Below, one piece after another: positions 50,125 to 60,591 of a stretch of DNA of 64,000 nucleotides. Source of the stretch: Ferrovum sp. PN-J185 (GTDB lineage Bacteria; Pseudomonadota; Gammaproteobacteria; Burkholderiales; Ferrovaceae); assembly GCF_001581925.1 (NCBI RefSeq), contig NZ_LQZA01000002.1:124001-188000 (forward strand), in the 5' to 3' direction. The notes beneath the pieces were generated by a model. The model saw only the letters and a list, made by a program, of their open reading frames with translations. It was not told the DNA's origin and did no database searches. Positions within the stretch are counted from its first letter, which is position 1. Each line of letters begins with the position of its first letter. The position numbers were made by a program, and so were the translations under genes.

Positions 50125-50137
50125 TACTATAATAGTC
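50125..50137. promoter_or_regulatory. IscR type-1-like operator over the suf promoter -10 element
   Basis: TACTATAATAGTC matches 12 of 13 positions of the core GACTRWWWYAGTC of type-1 IscR sites as I recall them. It includes a perfect TATAAT (50128-50133), so a bound Rrf2 protein would block RNA polymerase. It lies 48 bases before the regulator ATG. No strong -35 hexamer is visible at normal spacing. Confidence 0.6.
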
Positions 50138-50185
50138 CACTTTAATGAAAGTGTTTTTACTATTATACCTAAGGCTATATTACAA

Positions 50186-50647
50186 ATGATCAAGATGGGG
50201 AAACTCACCGATTATGGGACGTTAATGATGACATATCTCGCTAGAGAACCCAAACGTCTTCATTCAGCCCAAGATATCGCTCAAGCTATTGGTATTAATG
50301 TCCCAACAGCCACCAAGGTATTAAAAATGCTCACTCGATCAGGGCTACTAGAGTCTCATCGAGGTATTAAAGGGGGCTATGTATTAGCCAAAACACCAAT
50401 AGATATTACCATGGCAGATATTATTGGTGCATTAGAGGGGCCAATAGGTTTAACAGACTGTGGCACCTCTGATCAACCGGGTAATTGTCAGCGAGAAAGA
50501 TCGTGTTCAGTTAAAGCCAATTGGCAACGTATTAGTCAAGCAGTCAATGACGCATTAGCCAGTGTCAGTCTTGCGGAAATGACTGTTCCAGTCGCTCAAC
50601 CAATCGTTATGAAGCGTCCATCTAAAGCAGAGCAGGTTACATTATGA
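50186..50647 (+). CDS. Rrf2/IscR-family Fe-S regulator of the suf operon
   Basis: This 153-residue winged-helix regulator begins [16 protein letters not shown], has the HTH around [22 protein letters not shown] (26-47), and three cysteines C92, C101 and C107 near the Fe-S ligand positions of IscR (C92, C98, C104). It should sense Fe-S status and repress its own operon. The frame is open to 50102, but the -10 element at 50128-50133 would lie inside that extension, so the ATG at 50186 (or 50195) is taken. Its stop overlaps the sufB start by 4 bases. Confidence 0.9.
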   Translation: MIKMGKLTDYGTLMMTYLAREPKRLHSAQDIAQAIGINVPTATKVLKMLTRSGLLESHRGIKGGYVLAKTPIDITMADIIGALEGPIGLTDCGTSDQPGNCQRERSCSVKANWQRISQAVNDALASVSLAEMTVPVAQPIVMKRPSKAEQVTL

Positions 50648-52092
50648 ATAACAGCACAACACAACTTGAAGAGATTATTAGTCAAGAGTATCAACATGGT
50701 TTTGAAACTGCCGTCGAGTCTGATGAAATCCCAAAGGGATTATCAGAGGATACAGTACGGCTTATTTCAGCGAAAAAGAATGAACCCGAATTTTTATTAG
50801 AGTGGCGTTTGAATGCTTTTCGTAAATGGCAAGAAATGACAGCGCCTCAATGGGCAGATGTGCATTATCCGCCCATTGATTATCAGGATATTATTTATTA
50901 TTCTGCGCCCAAATCACAAAAAGAAGGCCCCAAGAGTCTAGATGAAGTTGATCCAGAATTGCTCAAAACCTATGAAAAACTGGGTATCCCTTTGCATGAA
51001 AGAGCGATGCTTGCTGGAGTGGCTGTGGATGCGGTTTTTGATAGTGTATCTGTGGCAACAACATTTAAAGATAAACTCGCAGAAAAAGGCATTATATTTT
51101 GTTCATTTTCTGAGGCAGTCCAACATCATCCAGAGTTAATTCGTCAATATTTAGGTAGTGTTGTCCCTGTTCAAGATAACTTCTATGCAGCACTAAATTC
51201 TGCTGTGTTCAGTGATGGATCTTTTGTGTATATCCCTCCAGGAGTACGTTGTCCGATGGAGTTATCCACTTACTTTAGGATTAATGCTAAAAATACAGGA
51301 CAGTTTGAGCGTACTCTTATCATTGCAGATAAAGACGCTTACGTCAGTTATTTGGAAGGATGTACTGCACCCATGCGCGATGAGAACCAGTTACATGCAG
51401 CCGTGGTGGAATTGGTGGCACTAGACAATGCGACAATTAAATACTCAACGGTACAAAACTGGTATCCAGGCGACAAAGAAGGTCGTGGTGGAATTTATAA
51501 TTTCGTGACAAAACGTGGTGATTGTCGCGGTGCTAAATCAAAAATCTCTTGGACTCAGGTAGAAACAGGGTCTGCTATCACTTGGAAATACCCAAGCGTA
51601 ATTTTACGCGGTGATGATTCAGTTGGTGAATTCTATTCAGTAGCCTTGACTAATCATCGTCAGCAAGCAGATACCGGTACCAAAATGATTCATATTGGTA
51701 AAAACACAAAAAGTACTATCGTTTCAAAGGGTATTTCTGCAGGTTTTGGTAAACAGTCATATCGTGGTTTAGTGCGTATCGCTAAAAGTGCTGTGAATGC
51801 CAGAAATTACACCCAATGCGATTCACTGTTAATGGGAGACAGATGTATTGCTAATACCTTCCCTTATATTGAAGTTAAAAATGCTTCAGCACAAGTTGAG
51901 CACGAGGCCTCTACCTCACGCATAGGTGAAGATCAATTATTTTTCTGTAGACAAAGAGGTTTGTCAGCGGAAGATGCCGTATCCATGATAGTGAATGGTT
52001 TTTGTAAGGAAGTATTTAAAGAGTTACCTATGGAGTTTGCCGTTGAAGCGCAGAAACTCCTAGGCGTTAGTTTAGAAGGTAGCGTTGGCTAA
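50644..52092 (+). CDS. sufB: Fe-S cluster assembly scaffold protein SufB
   Basis: SufB (482 residues) is the scaffold of the SufBC2D complex on which Fe-S clusters form. Recognisable blocks are [19 protein letters not shown] (about 197-215), [21 protein letters not shown] (about 237-257) with the functional cysteine region, and the C-terminal [16 protein letters not shown]. It is coupled to the regulator upstream (four-base overlap) and lies 12 bases before sufC. Confidence 0.97.
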   Translation: MNNSTTQLEEIISQEYQHGFETAVESDEIPKGLSEDTVRLISAKKNEPEFLLEWRLNAFRKWQEMTAPQWADVHYPPIDYQDIIYYSAPKSQKEGPKSLDEVDPELLKTYEKLGIPLHERAMLAGVAVDAVFDSVSVATTFKDKLAEKGIIFCSFSEAVQHHPELIRQYLGSVVPVQDNFYAALNSAVFSDGSFVYIPPGVRCPMELSTYFRINAKNTGQFERTLIIADKDAYVSYLEGCTAPMRDENQLHAAVVELVALDNATIKYSTVQNWYPGDKEGRGGIYNFVTKRGDCRGAKSKISWTQVETGSAITWKYPSVILRGDDSVGEFYSVALTNHRQQADTGTKMIHIGKNTKSTIVSKGISAGFGKQSYRGLVRIAKSAVNARNYTQCDSLLMGDRCIANTFPYIEVKNASAQVEHEASTSRIGEDQLFFCRQRGLSAEDAVSMIVNGFCKEVFKELPMEFAVEAQKLLGVSLEGSVG

Positions 52093-52104
52093 AGAGAGAA
52101 TAAT

Positions 52105-52872
52105 ATGTTAAAAATTAAAGGGTTACAGGCAACAGTAGCAGATAAAAGTATTCTCAAGGGAATCGATTTAACGATTAACCCAGGCGAAGTACATGCCATT
52201 ATGGGGCCAAATGGCTCGGGTAAAAGTACCTTATCGAATGTATTAGCAGGTAGAGAGCATATTGACGTCACAGCGGGTCAAGTTCTTTATCATGGTAAAA
52301 ATTTGTTGGACATGGATGTAGAAGAGCGTGCCCGAGAAGGGCTATTTTTAGCATTTCAATATCCAGTAGAAATACCTGGTGTAGGTAACATTTATTTGTT
52401 GAAAGCAGCACTTAACGCAAAACGTAAACACCAGGGACTGCCTGAACTTGATGCCATGGACTTTTTGAGTTTGGTTAAAGAAAAAGTGAAACTCATGGAA
52501 ATGAATGAGGCCATGTTATACCGTTCAGTGAACGAAGGTTTTTCTGGTGGAGAAAAGAAAAGAAATGAAATCTTACAGATGGCAGTATTAGAACCTACCT
52601 TAGCCATTTTAGATGAAACGGATTCAGGTCTTGATATTGATGCCTTAAAAATTGTTGCTAAAGGGGTCAATAGTTTAAGAAGCCCTGAGCGTTCAATGAT
52701 TCTTGTAACTCACTATCAGCGATTGCTTGATTATATTAAACCTGATTTTGTCCATGTGTTAGCAGGCGGAAAAATTGTGCGCTCAGGTGGACCTGAGCTT
52801 GCTCTTCAGTTGGAAAAAGAGGGGTACGCATGGATTGATCCTTCAGAAAAACAATCTACAGTGAATTTGTAA
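52105..52872 (+). CDS. sufC: Fe-S cluster assembly ATPase SufC
   Basis: SufC (255 residues) is the ABC-type ATPase that drives conformational change in SufBC2D. Walker [10 protein letters not shown] is at 34-42, the signature [11 protein letters not shown] at 146-156 and Walker B LAILDE at 166-171. It has no membrane domain. It lies between sufB and sufD, with one base before sufD. Confidence 0.97.
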   Translation: MLKIKGLQATVADKSILKGIDLTINPGEVHAIMGPNGSGKSTLSNVLAGREHIDVTAGQVLYHGKNLLDMDVEERAREGLFLAFQYPVEIPGVGNIYLLKAALNAKRKHQGLPELDAMDFLSLVKEKVKLMEMNEAMLYRSVNEGFSGGEKKRNEILQMAVLEPTLAILDETDSGLDIDALKIVAKGVNSLRSPERSMILVTHYQRLLDYIKPDFVHVLAGGKIVRSGGPELALQLEKEGYAWIDPSEKQSTVNL

Positions 52873-52873
52873 T

Positions 52874-54157
52874 ATGGAAGTGATTAATCATTATCAACAG
52901 CAGTATCAGGAGTTAAGTAGTCAAGACTCTGATTCTGTTAAATCATATAGACAACAAGCATGGGAGACCTTTTCTACTTTACGCTTTCCAACGCTTAAAG
53001 CGGAAGATTGGAAATACACGTCTACTGCTGCATTACAAAAATTATTATTTGCATTAACAACTAATAAGACAATTACTATTGATTGGCAGCAGGTGAGTCA
53101 ACGTTTAGTGTTGCCTCAAGCAAAACATCTTATTGTTTTGGTGGATGGCCAGTTCAATCAAGACTATTCGATTATTAATCAGTTACCAGGCGAGATCACT
53201 CTAAAACACTGGGCTCATATAAATGAGACAGAAAAAGAGATGATACAAAAAGAGTTTGCTCAACTGCATCATACGGACGGTTTGAGTGCTTTAAATGGGG
53301 CGTTACTCAATCAAGGTATCTTTATTAATGTGATGAAAGACTGTGTACTAGCAGAACCCATTTTACTGGTACATGTGACAACACAAGCAATGGCAGCAAA
53401 CTACGCCGCTCAACATATTACTGTGGGTGAAAACGCAAAAGTGACTGTGGTTGAGCAATATATTAGCCTTACCGATGAGTCTTATCTAAATAGCGTAGTA
53501 CATAAATATATTTTGGATAGTAATGCTTCTTTAAATTACGTTAAGTTACAACAAGAAGGTAACCAAGGATTTCATCTCTCCTATACAGACATTGATCAAT
53601 CTCACGAGAGTTATTTTCATGGCTCTTATTTTGCTTTATCAGGGCAATGGGGTAGAAATAATATATCCACAAGATTAATGGGTAAACACGCTCACGCAAC
53701 TGTCAATGGTATGTATCACATCACGCATAAATCACTGCAAGATTTCCATACACTCATCCATCATCAAGTAGCAGACTGTTCTAGTAGTGAGTTATTCAAA
53801 GGTGTATTGGATGGAGCAGGCAGAGCAGTTTTTAACGGACGTATTGTAGTTGATCAAGATGCCCAGCATACCGAGAGCCAACAAGCAAATCACAACTTAA
53901 TCTTGTCAGATCAAGCTGAAGTTGATACCAAACCACAACTAGAGATTTTCGCCGATGATGTGAAGTGTGCTCACGGCACAACAATTGGTCAGATTAATGA
54001 AGAACAGTGGTTTTATTTGTGTTCACGTGGGATCGATAAAGAGTTAGCAAAAAAAATGTTGATTGAGGGATTTGTTATTGATGTGGCTGGTCAGATTAAC
54101 GACACAGATTTAAAACAAACCATCGCAAACTTATTACGTGAGTCATTAAATGTTTAA
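52874..54157 (+). CDS. sufD: Fe-S cluster assembly protein SufD
   Basis: SufD (427 residues) is the SufB paralogue that completes the SufBC2D scaffold and aids iron entry. A variable N-terminal helical part with RFPTLKAEDWKYT (about 36-48) precedes the beta-helix core, which ends with HGTTIGQINEEQWFYLCSRGI (about 367-387), the conserved family block holding the interface histidine. Its 3' end overlaps sufS by 8 bases. Confidence 0.95.
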   Translation: MEVINHYQQQYQELSSQDSDSVKSYRQQAWETFSTLRFPTLKAEDWKYTSTAALQKLLFALTTNKTITIDWQQVSQRLVLPQAKHLIVLVDGQFNQDYSIINQLPGEITLKHWAHINETEKEMIQKEFAQLHHTDGLSALNGALLNQGIFINVMKDCVLAEPILLVHVTTQAMAANYAAQHITVGENAKVTVVEQYISLTDESYLNSVVHKYILDSNASLNYVKLQQEGNQGFHLSYTDIDQSHESYFHGSYFALSGQWGRNNISTRLMGKHAHATVNGMYHITHKSLQDFHTLIHHQVADCSSSELFKGVLDGAGRAVFNGRIVVDQDAQHTESQQANHNLILSDQAEVDTKPQLEIFADDVKCAHGTTIGQINEEQWFYLCSRGIDKELAKKMLIEGFVIDVAGQINDTDLKQTIANLLRESLNV

Positions 54158-55370
54158 TGTAGAACAGATACGTGAACAATTTCCTATTTTAAAAAGTACA
54201 GTCAGAGGTAAACCACTTGTTTACCTAGACAATGCAGCAACTACACAAAAACCTCAGTCGGTGATTGATGCTGAATCACATTATTATGACGCGCTAAATG
54301 CCAATGTTCATCGTGGCGTACATAAGTTGAGTCAAGATGCTACCGATGCGTTTGAAAAAGCACGCGATACCATTCAGCATTTTATTGGGGCACAGCATCG
54401 TGAGGAAATTATTTTCACACGTGGTGCCACCGAGGCTATTAATCTTGTTGCCAGCAGTTGGGGTAGAGCAAATTTACATGCAGGTGATGAAATTCTATTA
54501 AGCCAGATGGAGCATCACGCCAATATTGTTCCATGGCAATTGATTGCTGAGCAAACTGGTGCCGTGATTAAAGTGATTCCTATAGATGAAACAGGAACAC
54601 TGAATTTAACCCAGTTCGAGGCGTTACTGACACCGAAAACAAAAATGCTTGGTATCACCCACGTATCCAATGCGTTAGGTACAGTTAATCCTATTCAGTA
54701 CATGATTGAAAAAGCTCATCAAGTAGGTGCTTTAGTTTTAGTAGATGGTGCCCAATCTATTCTTCACCACGAAATTAACGTTGTGGAATTAGATTGTGAT
54801 TTTTTTGTGTTCTCAGGACATAAATTATACGGCCCTACAGGAATTGGTGCCCTATACGGTAAAAAACAATTACTCAATGCCATGCCACCTTACCAAGCGG
54901 GTGGCGATATGATTTTTAAAGTGACCTTTGAAAAATCCACATTTAACCATTTGCCTTACAAGTTTGAAGCAGGAACACCACATATAGCAGGCGCTGTTGG
55001 TTTAGGCGCTGCTATAGAATTTGTTCAGTCTGTGGGTTTGAAAAACATTGCAGAGCATGAAGGGCGACTATTAGCCTATGCCACTGAGCAAGCTAAATCT
55101 ATTCCTCAATTAAAAATCGTTGGCCAAGCAAAAGAAAAAGTTAGCGTCTTGTCTTTCGTGATGGAGGGGGTACACCCGCACGACATTGGTACGATTTTAG
55201 ATAGTGAAGGTGTAGCTATTCGTACAGGACACCATTGCGCTATGCCTGTTATGGATTATTTCAAGATTCCAGCTACAGCCCGTGCTTCACTTGCACTTTA
55301 TAATACACAGCAGGATATTGATGCATTATTTAACGCATTGCATCGTGTAACGGAGATGTTTTTAAAATGA
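54150..55370 (+). CDS. sufS: Cysteine desulfurase SufS
   Basis: SufS (406 residues) is a group II PLP-dependent desulfurase supplying sulfur to the Suf scaffold. PLP is bound on K225 in SGHKLYGP, with H124 stacking and D199 holding the ring nitrogen. The persulfide cysteine is C363 in RTGHHCAMP. The partner here is SufU rather than SufE, whose gene is absent from the operon. It overlaps sufD by 8 and sufU by 4 bases. Confidence 0.97.
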   Translation: MFNVEQIREQFPILKSTVRGKPLVYLDNAATTQKPQSVIDAESHYYDALNANVHRGVHKLSQDATDAFEKARDTIQHFIGAQHREEIIFTRGATEAINLVASSWGRANLHAGDEILLSQMEHHANIVPWQLIAEQTGAVIKVIPIDETGTLNLTQFEALLTPKTKMLGITHVSNALGTVNPIQYMIEKAHQVGALVLVDGAQSILHHEINVVELDCDFFVFSGHKLYGPTGIGALYGKKQLLNAMPPYQAGGDMIFKVTFEKSTFNHLPYKFEAGTPHIAGAVGLGAAIEFVQSVGLKNIAEHEGRLLAYATEQAKSIPQLKIVGQAKEKVSVLSFVMEGVHPHDIGTILDSEGVAIRTGHHCAMPVMDYFKIPATARASLALYNTQQDIDALFNALHRVTEMFLK

Positions 55371-55810
55371 GTGATTTAAGAGAGTTATATCAGGAAGTTA
55401 TTTTTGATCACAATAGACACCCACGTAATTTTGGTAAATTAATTAACGCCAATCATCATGCAGAAGGATTTAATCCCTTATGTGGCGATAGTCTTGATTT
55501 ATATTTAATCATTGATAACGACCGAATCACTGATATTAAATTTGAAGGACAAGGTTGTGCTATTTCTACTGCCTCTGCTTCGTTAATGACTGAAGTCTTA
55601 AAAGGTAAAACGCTGACTGAGGCGGAACAGCTATTTGAAGGGTTTCATCAAATGGTTACTACTGGGCAACAACCTTCATTTGATATTGGCAAACTGTCAG
55701 TTTTAGCAGGAGTGAGTGAATTTCCTGCACGTGTTAAATGTGCATCACTTTCCTGGCATACGCTACATGCTGCTCTCAATAATTCAAATCAACCAGTTAC
55801 GACGGAGTAA
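55367..55810 (+). CDS. sufU: SUF system sulfur-transfer protein SufU
   Basis: SufU (147 residues) is IscU-like but acts as the zinc-dependent sulfur acceptor of SufS in the organisms where it has been studied. The zinc/Fe-S ligands C39, D41, C64 and C125 are present (NPLCGD, GQGCAIS, VKCASL). The longer loop between C64 and C125 that sets SufU apart from IscU is also present. The start overlaps the sufS stop (ATGA). Confidence 0.93.
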   Translation: MSDLRELYQEVIFDHNRHPRNFGKLINANHHAEGFNPLCGDSLDLYLIIDNDRITDIKFEGQGCAISTASASLMTEVLKGKTLTEAEQLFEGFHQMVTTGQQPSFDIGKLSVLAGVSEFPARVKCASLSWHTLHAALNNSNQPVTTE

Positions 55811-55813
55811 GTC

Positions 55814-56203
55814 ATGTCTGTATTAGATTGGTTTAATAAAGACCATACCACCCAACCTGATGGTGCAACACAGGAGCAAGGTCAGGAAGTGCGGGAGGAC
55901 GAACTAGAGGGACTTGTCATCGACGCATTAAAAACTGTTTATGATCCTGAGATTCCAGTTAATATTTATGACTTAGGATTAATTTACGGTCTTGCAATTG
56001 ATCATTCAACCGGTCATGTGGACATTGCTATGACACTGACTGCTCCTGGATGTCCTGTTGCACAAACCTTTCCAGGAGAAGTTGAGAGACGTATCATGGA
56101 AGTACCAGGTGTAAATAGTGCTAAAGTGGAATTAGTATGGGAGCCACCTTGGACCCGGGATAGAATGAGCGAAACCGCTATGCTAACCCTGGGTATGCTC
56201 TAA
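55814..56203 (+). CDS. sufT: SufT family protein (DUF59/MIP18)
   Basis: This 129-residue protein has the MIP18-type domain: ALKTVYDPEIPVNIYDLGLIY (about 38-58), MTLTAPGCPVAQ (about 75-86) with the conserved cysteine C82, and WEPPWTRDRMSE near the end. SufT proteins aid Fe-S maturation of some targets. It is last in the suf operon, 3 bases after sufU, and ends 4 bases from the convergent efflux operon, leaving no room for a terminator between them. Confidence 0.93.
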   Translation: MSVLDWFNKDHTTQPDGATQEQGQEVREDELEGLVIDALKTVYDPEIPVNIYDLGLIYGLAIDHSTGHVDIAMTLTAPGCPVAQTFPGEVERRIMEVPGVNSAKVELVWEPPWTRDRMSETAMLTLGML

Positions 56204-56207
56204 CGCT

Positions 56208-59200
56208 TTAGATTTCATCTTCATTTTCAAGAGCGGTGTCTTGCTCTTCCTTTCCTAAAAACATCATTTGTAATGCTGGGGCAACCACTAACAACATAAT
56301 GGGTCCCAGCAACATCCCTCCTACCACAACAGTTGCCAATGGGCGTTGTACTTGACTACCGATACCTGTAGAAATGGCGGCAGGAAGTAACCCAATGCAG
56401 GCTGACAATGCGGTCATAAGCATAGGGCGCATGCGCTGATCAGCGGCATTGAACATGGCTTCGAAAGGAGGTAAACCTGAAAAACGAAGTTGATTATAGT
56501 AGGTAATCACTAAAATACCATTCATTACAGAGACGCCGAACAAAGAGACAAAACCAATCGCAGCGGAAATACTAAAATGTAATCCTGTTACAGCTAAAGC
56601 CATGACGCCACCCCCAATAGAAAAGGGAATAGCGGCTAAGGCCAACAGGCTATCTCGGAGAGAATTAAATAAGGTATAGAGAAGAACAAGAATAAGAGCA
56701 AGGGCTATGGGGAGTATGATAGCTAGACGTTTTTTGGCTTTTTGTAATTCTTCAAACTCACCCGACCAAACAATATGATATCCCTCAGGTAAAACAATAC
56801 TGTTGGCAATTTTTTCTTGCGCTTCTGCAACAGTGCTTCCCAAATCGCGGTTTCTAACGCTAAATTTTACTGGAATAAAACGCTGATTACGCTCATGGTA
56901 GATATAAGACGCACCTGTATCAAGTGAAATATCAGCTAGTTCTTTTAAAGGAATATAAGCCATGGCGCCATTTGGGGCGCTATAGCCAACCTTAAGACGA
57001 CTGATGGTATCGATATCTTTTCTATAGTCAGGAGACAATCTAACTGTTAAAGCAAACTGTCGGTCTCCTTCGTAGACTGTTGTCGCCTGGGTCCCACCTA
57101 ATGCTGCCTGTACAACCGTATTGACGTCTCCTGTATTAAGGCCGTAACGAGCAGCTTTAATACGATCAATTTTAATATTGAGATTAGGTTGTCCTAGTAC
57201 ACGAAATACACCTAAGTCAGTCACCCCTTTAATCTTAGCCATTTCCGATTGAACTTGGTCAGCTAGTTTTTCCAGTGTGGCTAAGTCTGGACCTAAAATC
57301 TTGATGGAGTTGGCACCTTTAATACCTGATAAACCTTCTTCAACATTATCTTGAATATATTGTGAAAAATTCAGCTCAACGCCAGGAAAGCGACTATTAA
57401 ATTCTTTTTGTAAATCATTAATTAAATCATTTTTTGTATAGCCTGATTTCCATTCATCAAAAGGCTTCAATGGCACAAAAAATTCAGCATTATAAAAACC
57501 CGCTGCATCACTGCCATTATCTGGTCTACCATGTTGTGAAACCACGGTAATTACTTCTGGATGTTTGATAATAATTTTTCTCATGGCATCCACAACAGGC
57601 ATACCTGATTCAAGTGAAATAGTGGGAGGTAAGGTTGCTCTTATCCATAAGTTCCCCTCCTCAAGAGCGGGGAGGAACTCTGAACCAATACGTATAAAAA
57701 TGATGACGGAAACAATTAAAAACGCAACACCAATACTTACTGTCTTGTTAACATTTTGTAGAGCCCATTGGAGAATAGGCTTATAGAAATGACGCATTTT
57801 TTCAACAAGAATGGTTTCTGTTTCTTTCACATCTTTAGGTAATAAATAAGAAGCAAGTACCGGAGTAATGGTAAAAGTAGCTAATAACGCGCCAGCAAGA
57901 GCGTAGCCATAAGTACGCGCCATGGGCCCGAAAATTTGTCCTTCAACCCCTTCCATAGTAAACAACGGAATAAAGGCAGCCACGGTAATGGCAGTAGAAA
58001 AAAGAATGGCGCGATCAACTTGGATAGTACTGATGAAGATGATGCGTAGACGATTAGTCCACCCTTTACTCATAAGTAATTGACGAAAACCGCTTTGCTC
58101 CTGATCTTGAATGAGATCACGTCGGCCATCCGGGGCTTTCTGAAAATTTCTAAAAATATTTTCAACTAATATGACTGCGGAGTCGACAATAATACCGAAA
58201 TCCACAGCGCCCAGTGACAATAGGTTGGCAGACTCCCCTGTGATGACTAATATGATAATACTAAAAAACAATGCCACAGGAATGTTGACGCTGACGATAA
58301 TCGCACTTCTCAAATCACCTAAGAAAATCCATTGAATAAAAAAGACCAGGAGACAGCCAAAGATTAAGTTATGTAAAACGGTATGTGTGGTGACGGCAAC
58401 GAGAGTGGTTCTGTCATAGAAAGGAACCAAATGCACCCCTGCAGGCAGCGTACCATCATGATTAATCTTTTTAACTTCTTCTTTAATTCTTGCCACCACT
58501 TCATTGGTTTGCATGGTTCTATTCATAACCACAATGGCCGCAACCACATCATTATTTAAGTCTCGTCCTGCTCTGCCAAGCCGCGGTACATTGCCAACAT
58601 AGACTTTAGCTACATCATTAACAGTGATAGGGAAAGAATTGGTTTGTTTTAAAACAATGTGTTTTATATCTTCGACGTTAAATCCTTTCGTTAAGTCTAA
58701 ATCCCCGCCACTATTGATGAGACCTATGCCTCTTATATTGACCGATTGCTGACCAAAATTAATTGTTCTACCGCCTACATTAATGTTGGCATTATTAATG
58801 GCACTGAGTAGTTGTGGAATAGTAATACCAAAATGTTCGAGTTTTTCTGGATCAGCTTCAACTTCAAATTCTTTTGTAGTTCCGCCCCAAGTATTCACTT
58901 GAACAACACCTGGTACAGATAGAAGTCGTCTTTGTACTACCCAGTCTTGTACAGTTCTTAAGTTGGTAATTCCAAAATGAGGGGGGCCCATTAATTCATA
59001 ACGATATACTTCTCCAACAAGGCTTGAAGCTTGAATTTGTGGCGTGACATTATTAGGTAATGAGACATTTTGCTGTAGGCTTAATGCTGCTTGCGTATAA
59101 GCAAAATAGTAATCAACGCCATAGTGAAACGTTACTCTAATAAAAGATAAACCGGTAAAAGAAGTCGAACGAATAACTTCAACTCCTGGTGTAGTAGCAA

Positions 59201-59417
59201 GCCCGGTCTCCATGGGTATAGTGTAATAGCGCTCCATCTCCTCAGCAGATAACCCTGGGGACTGCGCAGTAATTTCAAGAATAACTGGTGCGGGGTTGGG
59301 ATAGGCTTCTACATTGAGTTTGTAATAAGCTCCCAACCCTACAAACAGAAAACCAACTAATAAAATAATAACAATAGGACGATTACTGAGTGAAAACGCC
59401 AAGAGATTTTTTAACAT
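56208..59417 (-). CDS. czcA: CusA/CzcA-family heavy-metal RND efflux pump
   Basis: This 1069-residue trimeric RND pump exports metal ions from cytoplasm or periplasm using the proton gradient. It has the first helix, large periplasmic loop, eleven further helices and second loop of the family. The fourth helix carries DFGIIVDSAVILVE with D406, D412 and E419. This D-D-E triad is that of CzcA-like divalent-cation pumps, whereas CusA has only the last two. Zinc, cobalt, cadmium or nickel are therefore likelier than copper, by inference. It is the last gene of the outer-membrane factor-adaptor-pump operon, 3 bases after the adaptor. Confidence 0.93.
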   Translation of the reverse strand: MLKNLLAFSLSNRPIVIILLVGFLFVGLGAYYKLNVEAYPNPAPVILEITAQSPGLSAEEMERYYTIPMETGLATTPGVEVIRSTSFTGLSFIRVTFHYGVDYYFAYTQAALSLQQNVSLPNNVTPQIQASSLVGEVYRYELMGPPHFGITNLRTVQDWVVQRRLLSVPGVVQVNTWGGTTKEFEVEADPEKLEHFGITIPQLLSAINNANINVGGRTINFGQQSVNIRGIGLINSGGDLDLTKGFNVEDIKHIVLKQTNSFPITVNDVAKVYVGNVPRLGRAGRDLNNDVVAAIVVMNRTMQTNEVVARIKEEVKKINHDGTLPAGVHLVPFYDRTTLVAVTTHTVLHNLIFGCLLVFFIQWIFLGDLRSAIIVSVNIPVALFFSIIILVITGESANLLSLGAVDFGIIVDSAVILVENIFRNFQKAPDGRRDLIQDQEQSGFRQLLMSKGWTNRLRIIFISTIQVDRAILFSTAITVAAFIPLFTMEGVEGQIFGPMARTYGYALAGALLATFTITPVLASYLLPKDVKETETILVEKMRHFYKPILQWALQNVNKTVSIGVAFLIVSVIIFIRIGSEFLPALEEGNLWIRATLPPTISLESGMPVVDAMRKIIIKHPEVITVVSQHGRPDNGSDAAGFYNAEFFVPLKPFDEWKSGYTKNDLINDLQKEFNSRFPGVELNFSQYIQDNVEEGLSGIKGANSIKILGPDLATLEKLADQVQSEMAKIKGVTDLGVFRVLGQPNLNIKIDRIKAARYGLNTGDVNTVVQAALGGTQATTVYEGDRQFALTVRLSPDYRKDIDTISRLKVGYSAPNGAMAYIPLKELADISLDTGASYIYHERNQRFIPVKFSVRNRDLGSTVAEAQEKIANSIVLPEGYHIVWSGEFEELQKAKKRLAIILPIALALILVLLYTLFNSLRDSLLALAAIPFSIGGGVMALAVTGLHFSISAAIGFVSLFGVSVMNGILVITYYNQLRFSGLPPFEAMFNAADQRMRPMLMTALSACIGLLPAAISTGIGSQVQRPLATVVVGGMLLGPIMLLVVAPALQMMFLGKEEQDTALENEDEI

Positions 59418-59420
59418 GTA

Positions 59421-60587
59421 CTACTCCGTTGACATGTCATAGGCGTGACTGACAAAAACAGCGCCTTGCGTTGCCACCATTTCACCGCTATGTAAACCCG
59501 ATAGAATCTGATAATTACCACCCTGCTGCAGGCCAATGGTTACTTGTCTTTTCTCAAAAAGACGACCATTTCCTGTGACCCATACAGTTAACGTCCCATC
59601 TCCTTGACGCACTACACTTTCGAATGGAACGGCTGGGAAACCTTTTAAGTTACCTGTAGTGATAGTGAAATAAGACAGCATCCCTGGTATCAATGAATTG
59701 GATTCATCGCTAATATCCGAACGAACCAGAACGCTATGTGTATTAATATCAACTTGTGCGCCAATACTGGATACCACACCTTTAAAATGTAAATCCTTTA
59801 AAGACGGTACTTTAACATCAACAGACTGACCTAACTTGATGGTTGAAATATCACTTTCAGCGACGTTAGCAATCATCCATTTGCTGGTTATGTCTGAGAC
59901 TGCCATGGGTGCTGGAGGCGTACCTGGTTGTACGTAGGCGCCAGGGGCTGGATTATTAAAAGTAATCACTTGTCCGTTAATAGGGCTACGTACAATCAAC
60001 TCAGGATCAGCCTTCTTGTTTTTTATCATCAGTTGGATTTCAGTATCCGTCTTACCAAAAATCTTTAGATTATTAATCGCGCTCTGGTACGCCCCTTCTG
60101 CTGTTTGTTGATCAGAAATGGCCTGTTGATAGTCTTTTTCAGCCATTGCTTTTAATTTAAATAATGCTTGTGCTCGAACTAACGCTTTGCTACTTAATTC
60201 CTTTGTAGCAGCACTAGCAATGAGAGTTGATTCAGCTTGTAATAAGTCGGGACTATCAATGGCATAAAGGGGTTGACCTACTTTCACCGTATCACCTAAT
60301 TTGACAAAAATACGATGAATTTTTCCGGCGTAGTTAGGAAATACTTGAATGGTTTTCAGATCATTAAAAGCGATGGAGCCAACAGCCTCTTTATTAGCTT
60401 GAAAGTCATAATCTATGACAGGTTTAACTTTAACAAATTTGCTTTGTGACTCGGTAAGTAAAATTTGTTCTTTGTTACTCCTTTGTGGTTCAGCAACGAC
60501 TTGCGTGACAACATTGTTGTTGTGTTCTAACCAACGTGTTAGAGCAACCAACAACAGAACAACAATAGTAATAGCAATTTTTTTCAT
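59421..60587 (-). CDS. RND efflux periplasmic adaptor subunit (CusB/CzcB type)
   Basis: This 388-residue membrane-fusion protein links the pump to the outer-membrane channel. It has an N-terminal anchor or signal helix (about 2-20). A barrel-sandwich half, GKIHRIFVKLGDTVKVGQPLYAID (about 91-114), a coiled-coil hairpin (about 115-180), the second half VRSPINGQVITFNNPAPGAYVQPGT and a beta-barrel domain follow. No His- or Met-rich metal-binding N-terminal extension is seen. It lies 4 bases after the outer-membrane factor gene. Confidence 0.92.
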   Translation of the reverse strand: MKKIAITIVVLLLVALTRWLEHNNNVVTQVVAEPQRSNKEQILLTESQSKFVKVKPVIDYDFQANKEAVGSIAFNDLKTIQVFPNYAGKIHRIFVKLGDTVKVGQPLYAIDSPDLLQAESTLIASAATKELSSKALVRAQALFKLKAMAEKDYQQAISDQQTAEGAYQSAINNLKIFGKTDTEIQLMIKNKKADPELIVRSPINGQVITFNNPAPGAYVQPGTPPAPMAVSDITSKWMIANVAESDISTIKLGQSVDVKVPSLKDLHFKGVVSSIGAQVDINTHSVLVRSDISDESNSLIPGMLSYFTITTGNLKGFPAVPFESVVRQGDGTLTVWVTGNGRLFEKRQVTIGLQQGGNYQILSGLHSGEMVATQGAVFVSHAYDMSTE

Positions 60588-60591
60588 AAAG

